From Nocardioides solisilvae (GTDB lineage Bacteria; Actinomycetota; Actinomycetes; Propionibacteriales; Nocardioidaceae), in contig NZ_QHKX01000003.1 of NCBI RefSeq assembly GCF_003194625.1, forward strand, positions 434,001 to 498,000: a stretch of 64,000 nucleotides of DNA, written 5' to 3'. Position numbers and translations under genes: made by a program. Position 1 is the stretch's first letter; every line of letters begins with the position of its first letter. The notes under the pieces are model-generated. The model was given only the letters and a program-made list of their open reading frames with translations, was not told the origin of the DNA and ran no database searches. Shown here piece by piece: positions 1 to 8,610 of this stretch.

Positions 1-1145
1 TAGACGCCGGCGTAGGAGGAGTCCGGGATCACCGCGAGGGTGTCCTGCTCCTCGCCCGCGGCGTTCCACATGTGGCCCGAGGTGCGGATCATCGCCGGCA
101 TGGAGGCGTCGATGATGACGTCGGAGGGCACGTGCAGGTTGGTGATGCCGCGGTCGGAGTCGACCATGGCCAGGGCCGGACCCTGCTGCAGGGCCGCCTC
201 GAACGCGGCCTTGATCTCGGCCCCGCCCTCGACCTGGTCGAGGCCCGAGAGGATCCCGCCGAGCCCGTCGTTGGCCGAGAGGCCCGCGGCGGCGAGCTGC
301 TCGCCGTACTTGTCGAAGACGTCGGCGAAGAAGACCTCCACCACGTGGCCGAAGATGATCGGGTCGGAGACCTTCATCATCGTGGCCTTGAGGTGGGCGG
401 AGAAGAGGACGCCCTCCTTCTCGGCCCGCTCCACCTGGGCGGCCAGGAAGGTGCGCAGCGCCGAGACGCTCATGAAGGTGCCGTCGACGACCTCGCCGGC
501 CAGGACCGGCACCGACTCCTTGAGCACGGTGGTCGAGCCGTCGGCGGCGACCAGCTGGATCTTCAGGGTGTCGTCGGCGGGGAGGACGACGGACTTCTCG
601 TTGTCGCGGAAGTCGTCCTTGCCCATGGTCGCGACGTTGGTCCGCGAGTCGCTGCTCCAGGCGCCCATCCGGTGCGGGTGGGTCTTGGCGTAGTTCTTCA
701 CCGAGGCGGGGGCGCGGCGGTCGGAGTTGCCTTCGCGCAGCACGGGGTTGACCGCGGAGCCCTTGACCTTGTCGTACTTGGCGCGGACCTCCCGCTCCTC
801 GTCGGTCTGCGGGTTCTCCGGGTAGTCGGGGAGGTCGTAGCCCTGCTCGCGCAGCTCCTTGACCGCGGCCTTGAGCTGCGGGATGGAGGCGGAGATGTTG
901 GGCAGCTTGATGATGTTGGCCTCGGGCTTCGTGGCCAGCTCGCCGAGCTCGGCGAGGGCGTCGTCGAGGCGCTGCTCCTCGGTGAGGCGCTCCGGGAACT
1001 GGGAGATGATCCGCCCGGCGAGCGAGATGTCGCGGGTCTCCACCTCGACGCCGGCCGTCCTGGCGTACGCCGAGATGACCGGGAGGAACGAGTACGTCGC
1101 GAGCAGCGGCGCCTCGTCGGTGTGGGTGTAGATGATCTTCGCCAT
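1..1145 (-). CDS. icd: NADP-dependent isocitrate dehydrogenase, monomeric type (5' part only)
   Basis: The enzyme oxidises isocitrate to 2-oxoglutarate with NADP in the citrate cycle. About 381 codons are present from the ATG at 1145; the gene leaves the window at base 1, and the family is about 740 residues, so roughly half is missing. The N-terminus [19 protein letters not shown] and the later stretch [20 protein letters not shown] are typical of the monomeric (Icd2) family, which is unrelated in size to the dimeric enzyme. A perfect 12-base palindrome lies 41 bases upstream of the start. The neighbouring mdh and sucCD make this a citrate-cycle neighbourhood, although each has its own transcript direction. 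The assignment is firm; the 3' end is unseen. Confidence 0.93.
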   Translation of the reverse strand, partial: MAKIIYTHTDEAPLLATYSFLPVISAYARTAGVEVETRDISLAGRIISQFPERLTEEQRLDDALAELGELATKPEANIIKLPNISASIPQLKAAVKELREQGYDLPDYPENPQTDEEREVRAKYDKVKGSAVNPVLREGNSDRRAPASVKNYAKTHPHRMGAWSSDSRTNVATMGKDDFRDNEKSVVLPADDTLKIQLVAADGSTTVLKESVPVLAGEVVDGTFMSVSALRTFLAAQVERAEKEGVLFSAHLKATMMKVSDPIIFGHVVEVFFADVFDKYGEQLAAAGLSANDGLGGILSGLDQVEGGAEIKAAFEAALQQGPALAMVDSDRGITNLHVPSDVIIDASMPAMIRTSGHMWNAAGEEQDTLAVIPDSSYAGV

Positions 1146-1185
1146 GGGGCAGCGACTCCTTGTCGGAAAGGGTCCGGATGGATTG

Positions 1186-1197
1186 CTTGACGTCAAG
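1186..1197. promoter_or_regulatory. Palindrome CTTGACGTCAAG in the icd upstream region
   Basis: Perfect 12-base inverted repeat between the divergent icd and aquaporin genes, 41 bases before the icd start. The TTGACG on either strand could also serve as a -35 box. The CTTGANNTCAAG shape resembles sites of MarR-family regulators; from memory, TamR in Streptomyces acts on citrate-cycle genes through such sites. The palindrome is seen; the regulator is inferred. Confidence 0.45.
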
Positions 1198-1256
1198 ATA
1201 CCCGACGGGCGGGGCGCTCCTAGCCTCGCACCCGACGGCATGGGAGGCTAGGGCCC

Positions 1257-2396
1257 ATGACTGGGGGAACCGCAGCAGAGACGACCCGCACGCCCGACGA
1301 GACGGCCGACGCGCCGACCACCGCCCAGAAGATCGCGGCCGAGGTGCTGGGCACCTTCGTGCTCGTGCTCTTCGGCTGCGGCGCAGCCGTGATGAGCGGT
1401 GACTACGTCACCACCGGGCTCTCCTTCGGCCTCGCCGTGCTCGTCATGGTGGCCGCCTTCGGGCGCATCTCGGGGGGCCACTTCAACCCGGCCGTCACCC
1501 TGGGCGCCGCCCTGGGCGGGCGGCTGGCCTGGCGGGACACACCCGTCTACATGGGTGCCCAGCTGCTCGGCGCGATCCTGGCCGGCGCCTGCCTGCTCGG
1601 CCTGATGCTCGGCTTCTCCGACTTCTCCGCGGGCGACAACCTCGGTCAGAACGCCTTCGGCGACCAGACCCTGCGCGACTACGCGTGGTGGGCCGCCCTG
1701 CTGCTCGAGCTGCTCATGACGATGCTCTTCGTCCTCGTCGTGCTCGGCGTCACCGACGCCCGCAACTCCACGCTCGCGGCGCTCGCCCCGATCGCCATCG
1801 GCCTCGCGCTGGCCGGCATCCACTTCGCGTCGATGAGCGCCACCGGCACGTCGGTGAACCCGGCCCGCTCCATCGGCGTGGCCCTCTTCGTCGACACCGA
1901 CGCGATGGCCCAGCTGTGGCTCTTCGTGCTGGCTCCGCTGCTCGGCGCCGCGATCGCCGGCACGACGTACCCCCTCCTCTTCGGCCAGGGCGCGGCCGCC
2001 GTCCCCGGCTCGGGCCTCTCCTTCTCCTCGCGCCCCAAGGCGCCGAAGGCGCAGCAGCTCCCCGGCTACGGGCAGCCCGCGCCGGGTGCCGCCTGGGCGG
2101 GCGTCGCCGGCCAGCCCCATCCCGGCCAGCCGCAGCCCGGCCAGTGGGGAGCACCCCCGCAGGCCCCGGCCCCGACCGGCCAGTGGGGTGCCCCCGACCC
2201 GCAGTGGGGCCAGGCCGCGCCCACCCAGACGCGCCAGCCCTACCAGGAGCAGGGCTACCCGCCGCCCCCGCAGCAGCCGCCGGCCCAGCAGCCCGGCCAG
2301 TGGGGCGCGCCCCCGCAGCAGCCCCAGCAGGGCTGGGGTGCGCCCCCGCCCCCCGACGAGGAGGACGGTCGCACCCAGATCCGCCCCGGCGGCTGA
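1257..2396 (+). CDS. aqpZ: Aquaporin (MIP family) with long Gln/Pro-rich C-terminal tail
   Basis: A membrane channel of the major intrinsic protein family, 379 residues. Both NPA boxes are present: GGHFNPAVT (Asn77) and GTSVNPARS (Asn201). His189, Thr198 and Arg204 occupy the places of the AqpZ selectivity filter, which favours water over glycerol. Six hydrophobic segments fill residues 25-245. The usual bacterial channel ends near there, but this one continues for about 115 residues rich in P, Q, G, A and W, with three GQWGAP units and an acidic end (DEEDGRTQIR). The tail is probably cytoplasmic and disordered; its role is unknown. The ATG at 1257 was taken as start because the N-terminal 25 residues are hydrophilic and lead straight into the first helix. 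The gene is divergent from icd. Confidence 0.88.
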   Translation: MTGGTAAETTRTPDETADAPTTAQKIAAEVLGTFVLVLFGCGAAVMSGDYVTTGLSFGLAVLVMVAAFGRISGGHFNPAVTLGAALGGRLAWRDTPVYMGAQLLGAILAGACLLGLMLGFSDFSAGDNLGQNAFGDQTLRDYAWWAALLLELLMTMLFVLVVLGVTDARNSTLAALAPIAIGLALAGIHFASMSATGTSVNPARSIGVALFVDTDAMAQLWLFVLAPLLGAAIAGTTYPLLFGQGAAAVPGSGLSFSSRPKAPKAQQLPGYGQPAPGAAWAGVAGQPHPGQPQPGQWGAPPQAPAPTGQWGAPDPQWGQAAPTQTRQPYQEQGYPPPPQQPPAQQPGQWGAPPQQPQQGWGAPPPPDEEDGRTQIRPGG

Positions 2397-2426
2397 GCGA
2401 CTCCGGCAGGCGCTGACGCCGGGGGG

Positions 2427-3143
2427 TCACTCCCCCGACTGGTGCTCCACGAGCTCGACCCGGCCCTCAGGCCCCTGGCGGAGCACCTCGCCGACGCCGC
2501 TCGCCGACCAGACCGTCCACTCCTCGTCGGCGCCGTCGGACCTCTCCGACCACGTGGTCTCCAGCAGGTCGGTGAACCGGCCGGCCGGCAGCGTCGCGGA
2601 GGCTTCGCGCTCGCCCACCAGGACCACCGCCCGGACCTCCTGCTCCTGCGCCCAGCGGGCGAAGCCGTCGCCGCGGCGCGGGTCGGCCGGCATCGCCAGG
2701 CCCGCCTCCGCACCGTCCTCCCCCGCCTCCCAGACCCCCTGCTCGCCGAGCAGCCAGACGTTGCCGCCGCGGTCCTGGGCGAACCACTCGACGCGGAGGT
2801 CGGCCGGGCCCGCCCCGCCGGCCCGCGCGGTGCGCACCTCGGTCGCCGTCACCCCTGCCACGCTGCGGGTGCCGGTCACCCGCGCCTCCTCCGTGCGGAC
2901 CCCGTCGGCCGACGTCACCCGGCGCGTCCACACCGACCCCGCGGTGAGGGGCAGCCACGGGTTGTCCACCTCGTCGACGAAGTCGGCGGGGTCCGGGGAG
3001 GGGGTCGGGACCACCAGCTCGTCCACCCCCGAGGGCGGGCTCGGCGGCGGGGCGGAGCCGCAGCCCGCCGCGAGCGCGAGGACGACGGCGGCGGCCGCCG
3101 GGGCGGCGTACCGGGCGGGGACGCGCGTCCTGGAGGCCGTCAT
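2427..3143 (-). CDS. Putative lipoprotein of unknown function
   Basis: 238 residues. The start MTASRTRVPARYAAP leads into a hydrophobic stretch ending in the lipobox LALAAGC, so export and lipid attachment at Cys28 are likely. A proline-rich linker follows and then a soluble domain with the opening PWLPLTAGSVWTRRV and a mixed beta-rich look. I do not recognise a family. It is convergent with the aquaporin gene (30 bases between the stops) and divergent from mdh. No partner gene is evident. Confidence 0.75.
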   Translation of the reverse strand: MTASRTRVPARYAAPAAAAVVLALAAGCGSAPPPSPPSGVDELVVPTPSPDPADFVDEVDNPWLPLTAGSVWTRRVTSADGVRTEEARVTGTRSVAGVTATEVRTARAGGAGPADLRVEWFAQDRGGNVWLLGEQGVWEAGEDGAEAGLAMPADPRRGDGFARWAQEQEVRAVVLVGEREASATLPAGRFTDLLETTWSERSDGADEEWTVWSASGVGEVLRQGPEGRVELVEHQSGE

Positions 3144-3249
3144 GGCAGGCCATGATGCCAGCGTGCGACCCCGCGCCGGCCCGGCGCCCGCACAGGACTA
3201 GAGTCGAACCGCTCATCCTTTTCGTCGAGTCACCATTCCAGGAGTCCTC

Positions 3250-4242
3250 GTGTCAACCAGCGCCCCGCTCAAGGTGGCCGTGACCGGTGCCGCCGGTCAG
3301 ATCGGCTACAGCCTGCTCTTCCGTCTCGCCAGCGGCTCGCTCCTCGGGCCCGACCGCCCGATCCAGCTGCAGCTCCTCGAGATCGAGCCCGCGCTCAAGG
3401 CCCTCGAGGGCGTCGTCATGGAGCTCGACGACTGCGCGTTCCCGACGCTGGCCGGCGTCGAGATCGGCGCCGACCCGGAGAAGATCTTCGACGGCGTCAA
3501 CCTGGCCCTGCTCGTCGGCGCCCGCCCCCGCGGCCCCGGCATGGAGCGCGGCGACCTGCTCTCGGCCAACGGCGCGATCTTCACCGCGCAGGGCAAGGCC
3601 CTCAACGCCGTCGCCGCCGACGACGTCCGGATCGGCGTGACCGGCAACCCGGCCAACACCAACGCGCTGATCGCGATGACCAACGCGCCCGACATCCCCC
3701 GCGACCGCTTCTCGGCCCTCACCCGCCTGGACCACAACCGCGCGATCTCGCAGCTCGCGGCCAGGACCGGCGCGGCCGTCACCGACATCAAGAAGATGAC
3801 GATCTGGGGCAACCACTCGGCCACCCAGTACCCCGACCTCTTCAACGCCGAGGTCAACGGTCAGAACGCCGCCGCCGCGGTGGACGACCAGGACTGGCTG
3901 GAGAACACCTTCATCCCGACCGTCGCCAAGCGCGGCGCGGCCATCATCGAGGCGCGCGGCTCCTCGTCGGCCGCCTCCGCCGCGTCGGCCACCATCGACG
4001 CCGCCCGCGACTGGCTGCTCGGCAGCGCCGAGGGCGACTGGGTCTCGATGGCGGTCGCCTCCGACGGCTCGTACGGCGTGCCCGAGGGCCTCATCTCCTC
4101 CTTCCCCGTCACCACCAAGGACGGCAACTGGGAAATCGTCCAGGGCCTCGAGGTCAACGACTTCTCCCGCGGCAGGATCGACGCCTCGGTCGCCGAGCTG
4201 GAGGACGAGCGCAAGGCAGTCACCGAGCTCGGCCTCATCTGA
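3250..4242 (+). CDS. mdh: Malate dehydrogenase
   Basis: Interconverts malate and oxaloacetate with NAD in the citrate cycle. The 330-residue length is normal for the actinobacterial enzyme. The nucleotide-binding loop TGAAGQIG (residues 12-19), the substrate-binding [14 protein letters not shown] segment, RLDHNR (Asp161, Arg164) and the catalytic histidine in WGNHSATQ (His189) are all present. Translation starts at GTG 3250, preceded by CAGGAG. The gene stands alone and is closed by a strong hairpin. In related genomes mdh lies next to the folD-purH cluster as it does here. Confidence 0.97.
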   Translation: MSTSAPLKVAVTGAAGQIGYSLLFRLASGSLLGPDRPIQLQLLEIEPALKALEGVVMELDDCAFPTLAGVEIGADPEKIFDGVNLALLVGARPRGPGMERGDLLSANGAIFTAQGKALNAVAADDVRIGVTGNPANTNALIAMTNAPDIPRDRFSALTRLDHNRAISQLAARTGAAVTDIKKMTIWGNHSATQYPDLFNAEVNGQNAAAAVDDQDWLENTFIPTVAKRGAAIIEARGSSSAASAASATIDAARDWLLGSAEGDWVSMAVASDGSYGVPEGLISSFPVTTKDGNWEIVQGLEVNDFSRGRIDASVAELEDERKAVTELGLI

Positions 4243-4261
4243 GCCCCACCAGCACAGCGCG

Positions 4262-4291
4262 CGGCGCCGGTCCCCTCGGGGGCCGGCGCCG
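4262..4291 (+). terminator. Rho-independent-type hairpin after mdh
   Basis: A 13-bp stem (CGGCGCCGGTCCC paired with GGGGCCGGCGCCG, one G-T pair) around the tetraloop CTCG, starting 19 bases after the mdh stop. There is no long T tract, as is usual in high-GC actinobacteria. Confidence 0.75.
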
Positions 4292-4402
4292 TCGTCGTAC
4301 CCCCCCGCCCCACGTCCACAGCGGGGGCGGCGGGGGTCGTCGTCCACAGGGATGCCGTACGACGCCGCGCGGGGGCGGCGAGCCCGCGACAGGCTCCGTG
4401 GC

Positions 4403-4898
4403 ATGGACCACCAGCTGCAGGCCCTGCTCCGCCGCGGTGAAAGAGCTCGTCACCCGCGAACAGATCGCGCTCGCCGGCGTCTCCCCCGACGAGCTCGCCC
4501 ATCTCGGCGACGTCCCGCTCCTGGGGTGGCCCGCACGGCGGTCGACCTGGCTCGCGAGCACGGAGCCCTCGTGGGGACGAGCGCGTGCGGCTGCTCGTGG
4601 CCTCGCTCGGGCACGGCGCGCCGCAGACCCAGTTCCCCGTGCGCCTCCGCCACGGCGTCGCGTGGTGCGACCTGCGACTGCACACGCACTTCTTCGAGAT
4701 CGACGGGCGCATCAAGTTCCGGCTCCGGGAGCACGGAGGCACGGCCACGGACCTGGAGGAGGTCGTCTGGCCCGAGCGCCAGCGCGAGCGGGAGGTGGAG
4801 CAGACTTCCGCCGCTTCGGGATCAACCTTCCCGAGCACATGGTCCGGTTCGCCGCTTCCATGGAGCCCGCCCGGCAAGCACGTCTCCGGACCCGCTGA
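4403..4898 (+). pseudogene. Decayed DUF559/AbiEi-like gene
   Basis: No single frame gives a whole protein, but consecutive pieces in different frames read like one family: [11 protein letters not shown] (from 4403), then [19 protein letters not shown] in the third frame, [16 protein letters not shown] back in the first, then [17 protein letters not shown] through [17 protein letters not shown] and [11 protein letters not shown] in another (about 4580-4800), and finally [18 protein letters not shown] to a stop at 4898. The LVTREQ opening and the EIDGRIKF / WPERQRE signature match the actinobacterial proteins with an AbiEi-like antitoxin N-terminus and a DUF559 nuclease-like C-terminus, which run near 300 residues. 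About 165 codons remain, so several frameshifts and a deletion have occurred. The family assignment is from pattern memory. Confidence 0.55.
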
Positions 4899-4951
4899 CC
4901 GCGCCCTCCCCCGACCTGGCCCCCGTCCCGGTGCGCCAGGCGGGGGCGGGG

Positions 4952-5326
4952 TCAGTCGGGCTGGTCGGGGATGGAGCTGGCGAGCACGACGAGGGCGGTG
5001 CCGACGGAGGCGAGGAGCCCGGCATCGACGGCCTTGCTGCGGACGGCGAGCATCCCGGCGTCCCGGGGGCCGAGGACCAGCCGCACGGCGGCGGCCACGA
5101 CGAGCACCCCGCCGAAGACGCGGATCCCGGTCCGCCACGAGCCCAGGACCACGACGACGAGGGCCACCACCACGACCGCGAGGAAGAGCAGGTAGAACGC
5201 GCCCCCGATGGTCGAGGGGTAGCTCCGCTCCTCGACCGCCTCGCCGTCGCGCAGCTCGCCGTCGACGAGCGACTCCGCCGAGACCGGCGGGACGTCCTCG
5301 GGGGGTCGGATCTCGCCGTCGGTCAC
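4952..5326 (-). CDS. DUF3017 membrane protein
   Basis: 124 residues, with a hydrophilic acidic N-terminus (1-40) and then three hydrophobic segments. A DUF3017 gene directly after folD is a conserved actinobacterial arrangement. The GTG start at 5326 overlaps the folD stop by four bases (GTGA), so translation is probably coupled. The function is unknown. The identification rests on position, size and the membrane pattern ([19 protein letters not shown]). Confidence 0.8.
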   Translation of the reverse strand: MTDGEIRPPEDVPPVSAESLVDGELRDGEAVEERSYPSTIGGAFYLLFLAVVVVALVVVVLGSWRTGIRVFGGVLVVAAAVRLVLGPRDAGMLAVRSKAVDAGLLASVGTALVVLASSIPDQPD

Positions 5327-6180
5327 GCGCGCTGCGCCTGCTTCTCGGCCAGGGTCACGATGTTGGAGAGCAGCATGGCGCGGGTCATCGGGCCGACGCC
5401 GCCGGGGTTGGGCGAGACCCAGGCGGCCTTCTCCCAGACGTCCTCGGCGACGTCACCGGCGATCTTGCCGTCGACACGGGAGACCCCGACGTCGAGGACG
5501 GCCGCGCCGGGCTTCACCATGTCGCCGGTGATGATGCCGGGCACCCCCGCGGCGGCCACCACGATGTCGGCCTCGCGGACGTGGGCGGCCAGGTCGACGG
5601 TGCCGGTGTGGCAGAGCGTCACGGTCGCGTTCTCCGAGCGCCGGGTCAGCAGCAGGCCCAGGGGCCGGCCGACGGTCACCCCGCGCCCCACCACGACGAC
5701 CTCGGCCCCGTTGATCGGCACGTCGTGGCGGCGCAGCAGCTCGACGATGCCGAACGGCGTGCACGGCAGCGGCGCCTCCTTGCCGAGCACGAGCCACCCG
5801 AGGTTGGTCGGGTGCAGCCCGTCGGCGTCCTTGGCGGGGTCGATCATCCCGAGGACCCGGTTCTCGTCGCGGCCCCGCGGCAGCGGGAGCTGGACGATGT
5901 AGCCGGTGCACGCGGGGTCGGCGTTGAGGCCCGCCACCGCCTCCTCGATCTCCTCCTGCGAGGCGGTCTCGGGGAGGTCGACGCGGATCGACTCGATCCC
6001 GACCTCGGCGCAGTCCTTGTGCTTGCCGTTGACGTACCAGCGGGAGCCGGGGTCGTCACCGACGAGGACCGTGCCGAGGCCCGGGTGCAGGCCGCGCTCC
6101 TTGAGCGCGGCGACCCGCGCCGTGAGCTCCTGCTTGATCGCCGCCGCGGTGGCGGTGCCGTCGAGGCGCTGTGCTGTCAC
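5323..6180 (-). CDS. folD: Bifunctional methylenetetrahydrofolate dehydrogenase / methenyltetrahydrofolate cyclohydrolase
   Basis: Makes 10-formyl-tetrahydrofolate, the formyl donor used by PurN and PurH encoded just upstream. The 285-residue length is normal. The catalytic Tyr/Lys pair is in [14 protein letters not shown], the folate-pocket signature in [16 protein letters not shown], and the nucleotide-binding part in [20 protein letters not shown] start at 6180. It lies 50 bases after purH and overlaps the following DUF3017 gene, which suggests a single purine/one-carbon transcript. Confidence 0.97.
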   Translation of the reverse strand: MTAQRLDGTATAAAIKQELTARVAALKERGLHPGLGTVLVGDDPGSRWYVNGKHKDCAEVGIESIRVDLPETASQEEIEEAVAGLNADPACTGYIVQLPLPRGRDENRVLGMIDPAKDADGLHPTNLGWLVLGKEAPLPCTPFGIVELLRRHDVPINGAEVVVVGRGVTVGRPLGLLLTRRSENATVTLCHTGTVDLAAHVREADIVVAAAGVPGIITGDMVKPGAAVLDVGVSRVDGKIAGDVAEDVWEKAAWVSPNPGGVGPMTRAMLLSNIVTLAEKQAQRA

Positions 6181-6230
6181 GTCTGCATCCTAGGGATCTC
6201 GTCGTCCGGGCCCGTGGCCGGCCGAGGCGG

Positions 6231-7838
6231 TCAGTGGAAGAAGTGCCGGGTGCCGGTGAAGTACGTCGTCACGCCGGCCGCCGCGAGCGCCTCCACGACC
6301 TCGGCGTCGCGCACCGAGCCGCCGGGGGCGACGATCGCGCGCACCCCGGCGTCGACGAGGATCTGCGGGCCGTCGGCGAAGGGGAAGAAGGCGTCGGAGG
6401 CGGCCACCGACCCCGCGGCCCGCTCCCCCGCCCGCTCCACCGCGAGCCGGCAGGAGTCGACCCGGTTGACCTGGCCCATGCCGACGCCCACCGAGGCGCG
6501 GTCGGCGGCCAACAGGATGGCGTTGGACTTCACCGACCGGCAGGCCCGCCAGGCGAAGGCGAGGTCGGCGAGCACCTCGTCGGTCGCGGGCTCGCCGGCG
6601 ACGAGCCGCCACGCCGACGGGTCGTCCCCGCCGCCGTCGACGACGGCGTCCACAGCGTCGCGCCGCTGGAGCAGCAGGCCGCCGGAGACGGGCCGCATCT
6701 CGACCGCCGCACCGCCGCCGGGGGCGCACTCGAGCAGCCGGATGTTCTTCTTGGCGGTCAGCACCTCGACGGCGCCCTCCTCGTAGCCGGGCGCGACGAC
6801 GACCTCGGTGAAGACGTCGGCGACCTGGCGGGCCATCTCGACCGAGACGGGCACGTTGGTGGCGATCACGCCGCCGAAGGCCGACACGGGGTCACAGGCG
6901 TGCGCCTTGCGGTGGGCCTCGGCGACGTCGGCACCCACGGCGAGGCCGCACGGGTTGGCGTGCTTGATGATCGCGACCGCGGGCTCGGCGAAGTCGTACG
7001 CCGCCCGGCGCGCGGCGTCGGCGTCGACGTAGTTGTTGTAGGACATCTCCTTGCCGTGGAGCTGGACGGCCTGCGCCAGCCCGGGCTCCGGCACGTGGCC
7101 GGCGGTGTAGAGGGCGGCCGCCTGGTGCGGGTTCTCGCCGTAGCGCAGCACGGCCTGCTTCTCCCAGGTGGCGCCCATCCACGCCGGGAAGCCGCTGCCC
7201 TCGCCGGTGTCGACCAGCACGTTGCCCATCCACGAGGCGACGGCCACGTCGTACGACGCCGTGTGGACGAACGCCTCCGCCGCCAGGGACTGCCGCTCGG
7301 CCAGGGTGAACCCCTCGCCGGCCGCGGCGGCCAGGACGGCGGCGTACCGGGCGGGCGACGTGACGACCGCGACGGACGGGTGGTTCTTCGCCGCGGCGCG
7401 GACCATCGAGGGGCCGCCGATGTCGATCTGCTCGACGCACTCGTCGGGCGCCGCGCCGGAGGCGACCGTCTGGGTGAACGGGTAGAGGTTGCACACGACC
7501 AGGTCGAAGGGCTCGACCTCGAGCTCCTCGAGCTGGGCGACGTGGCTCTCCAACCGGCGGTCGGCGAGGATCCCGGCGTGCACCCGCGGGTGCAGGGTCT
7601 TCACCCGGCCGTCGAGGCACTCGGGGAAGCCGGTGAGCTCCTCCACCCGGGTCACCGGGAGGCCGAGGCCCTCGATCAGGGCGGCCGAGCCGCCGGTCGA
7701 GACGAGGGCGACGCCGGCCTCGTGCAGGCCGCGGACGAGCTCCTCGAGCCCGGTCTTGTCGTAGACCGACACCAGGGCCCGGCGGATCCGGATCCGGTCG
7801 GGCTGGTGGGCGGGAGCGGAGTGGGCGGGCTCGGACAC
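6231..7838 (-). CDS. purH: Bifunctional AICAR transformylase / IMP cyclohydrolase
   Basis: Catalyses the last two steps of IMP synthesis. 535 residues, full length. The N-terminal MGS-like cyclohydrolase domain contains [14 protein letters not shown] and [13 protein letters not shown]; the transformylase half carries the [13 protein letters not shown] motif with its catalytic Lys-His. The GTG start at 7838 is preceded by GAGGAG at a spacing of about seven bases. The 129-base gap before it holds a ZTP riboswitch, so this gene and probably folD respond to ZTP, the marker of 10-formyl-folate shortage. Confidence 0.97.
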   Translation of the reverse strand: MSEPAHSAPAHQPDRIRIRRALVSVYDKTGLEELVRGLHEAGVALVSTGGSAALIEGLGLPVTRVEELTGFPECLDGRVKTLHPRVHAGILADRRLESHVAQLEELEVEPFDLVVCNLYPFTQTVASGAAPDECVEQIDIGGPSMVRAAAKNHPSVAVVTSPARYAAVLAAAAGEGFTLAERQSLAAEAFVHTASYDVAVASWMGNVLVDTGEGSGFPAWMGATWEKQAVLRYGENPHQAAALYTAGHVPEPGLAQAVQLHGKEMSYNNYVDADAARRAAYDFAEPAVAIIKHANPCGLAVGADVAEAHRKAHACDPVSAFGGVIATNVPVSVEMARQVADVFTEVVVAPGYEEGAVEVLTAKKNIRLLECAPGGGAAVEMRPVSGGLLLQRRDAVDAVVDGGGDDPSAWRLVAGEPATDEVLADLAFAWRACRSVKSNAILLAADRASVGVGMGQVNRVDSCRLAVERAGERAAGSVAASDAFFPFADGPQILVDAGVRAIVAPGGSVRDAEVVEALAAAGVTTYFTGTRHFFH

Positions 7839-7889
7839 GGGCGTCTCCTCGGCAGGGCGTCGGCGGGGGCTGCCGACATCGCGGACGTG

Positions 7890-7963
7890 AGGGCACCCAG
7901 GCGTTCGATGCCGCTCGACTTCACTCCCCGGTGGTGGCCCACCTGCGCCAGTCGTGTGCTCGC
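7890..7963 (-). promoter_or_regulatory. ZTP (pfl) riboswitch upstream of purH
   Basis: Read on the minus strand, the purN-purH gap contains the conserved pfl blocks in order: a CGACTGGCG pairing region, GGTGGGCCACCACCGGGGAG, a short variable linker, and CGCCTGGGTGCC about 60 bases before the purH start. These are the two halves of the pseudoknotted aptamer that binds ZTP/ZMP. In known cases it switches on purH, folD and related genes when formyl-folate is short, which fits the downstream purH-folD pair. The expression platform is not obvious to me. Confidence 0.85.
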
Positions 7964-7967
7964 AAGC

Positions 7968-8600
7968 CTACGTCGTGGGGGCGCCGAAGCGCACCTTGCG
8001 CCCCTCGACGGACAGGCCCTCGCGGGCGATCCGGCCCACCGCGTCGACCAGCATGGCGCGCTCCGCCGCCTTGATCCGCTCGTGCAGCGAGTCGACGTCG
8101 TCGTCGTCGGCCACCGGCACCGCGACCTGCGCCACGATGGGCCCGGTGTCGACCCCGCCGTCGACCACGAAGAGGGTCGCGCCGGTGACCTTGACCCCGT
8201 GCTCGAGGGCGTCGGCGGGCCCGCGGGTGCCGGGGAAGGACGGCGAGAGCGCGGGGTGGGTGTTGACCACCCGGCCCGGGAACTCAGCGAGGAACTCCTC
8301 GCTCACCAGCTTCATGAAGCCGGCCAGCACCACGAGGTCGGGCTCGAAGCCGGCGACGGCCCGGCGCATCGCGAGGTCCCAGTGGTCGCGCGTGTCGAAC
8401 TGCCCCAGCTGCTTGACGAAGGTGGGGACCCCGTGGCGCTCGGCCCGGGCCAGCCCCTCCACGCCCGGGCGGTCGGAGCCGACGCCGACGACGCGGGCCC
8501 CGTAGGCGGGGTCCTCGCAGGCGTCGAGCAGGGCCTGCAGGTTGGTCCCCGCACCGGAGACGAGCACGACCAGACGGGCGGGGGTGGGGGGCGTCGACAC
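7968..8600 (-). CDS. purN: Phosphoribosylglycinamide formyltransferase (GART)
   Basis: Transfers a formyl group from 10-formyl-tetrahydrofolate to GAR in purine synthesis. 210 residues, full length. Seen: GAGTNLQALLDACED at the phosphate site, the catalytic block VVNTHPALSPSFPG with His, and VDGGVDTGPI with the catalytic Asp. GTG start at 8600; the upstream DUF6350 gene stops 10 bases before, so the two are probably co-transcribed. purH follows after the riboswitch gap. Confidence 0.96.
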   Translation of the reverse strand: MSTPPTPARLVVLVSGAGTNLQALLDACEDPAYGARVVGVGSDRPGVEGLARAERHGVPTFVKQLGQFDTRDHWDLAMRRAVAGFEPDLVVLAGFMKLVSEEFLAEFPGRVVNTHPALSPSFPGTRGPADALEHGVKVTGATLFVVDGGVDTGPIVAQVAVPVADDDDVDSLHERIKAAERAMLVDAVGRIAREGLSVEGRKVRFGAPTT

Positions 8601-8610
8601 GCCGGGAAGT

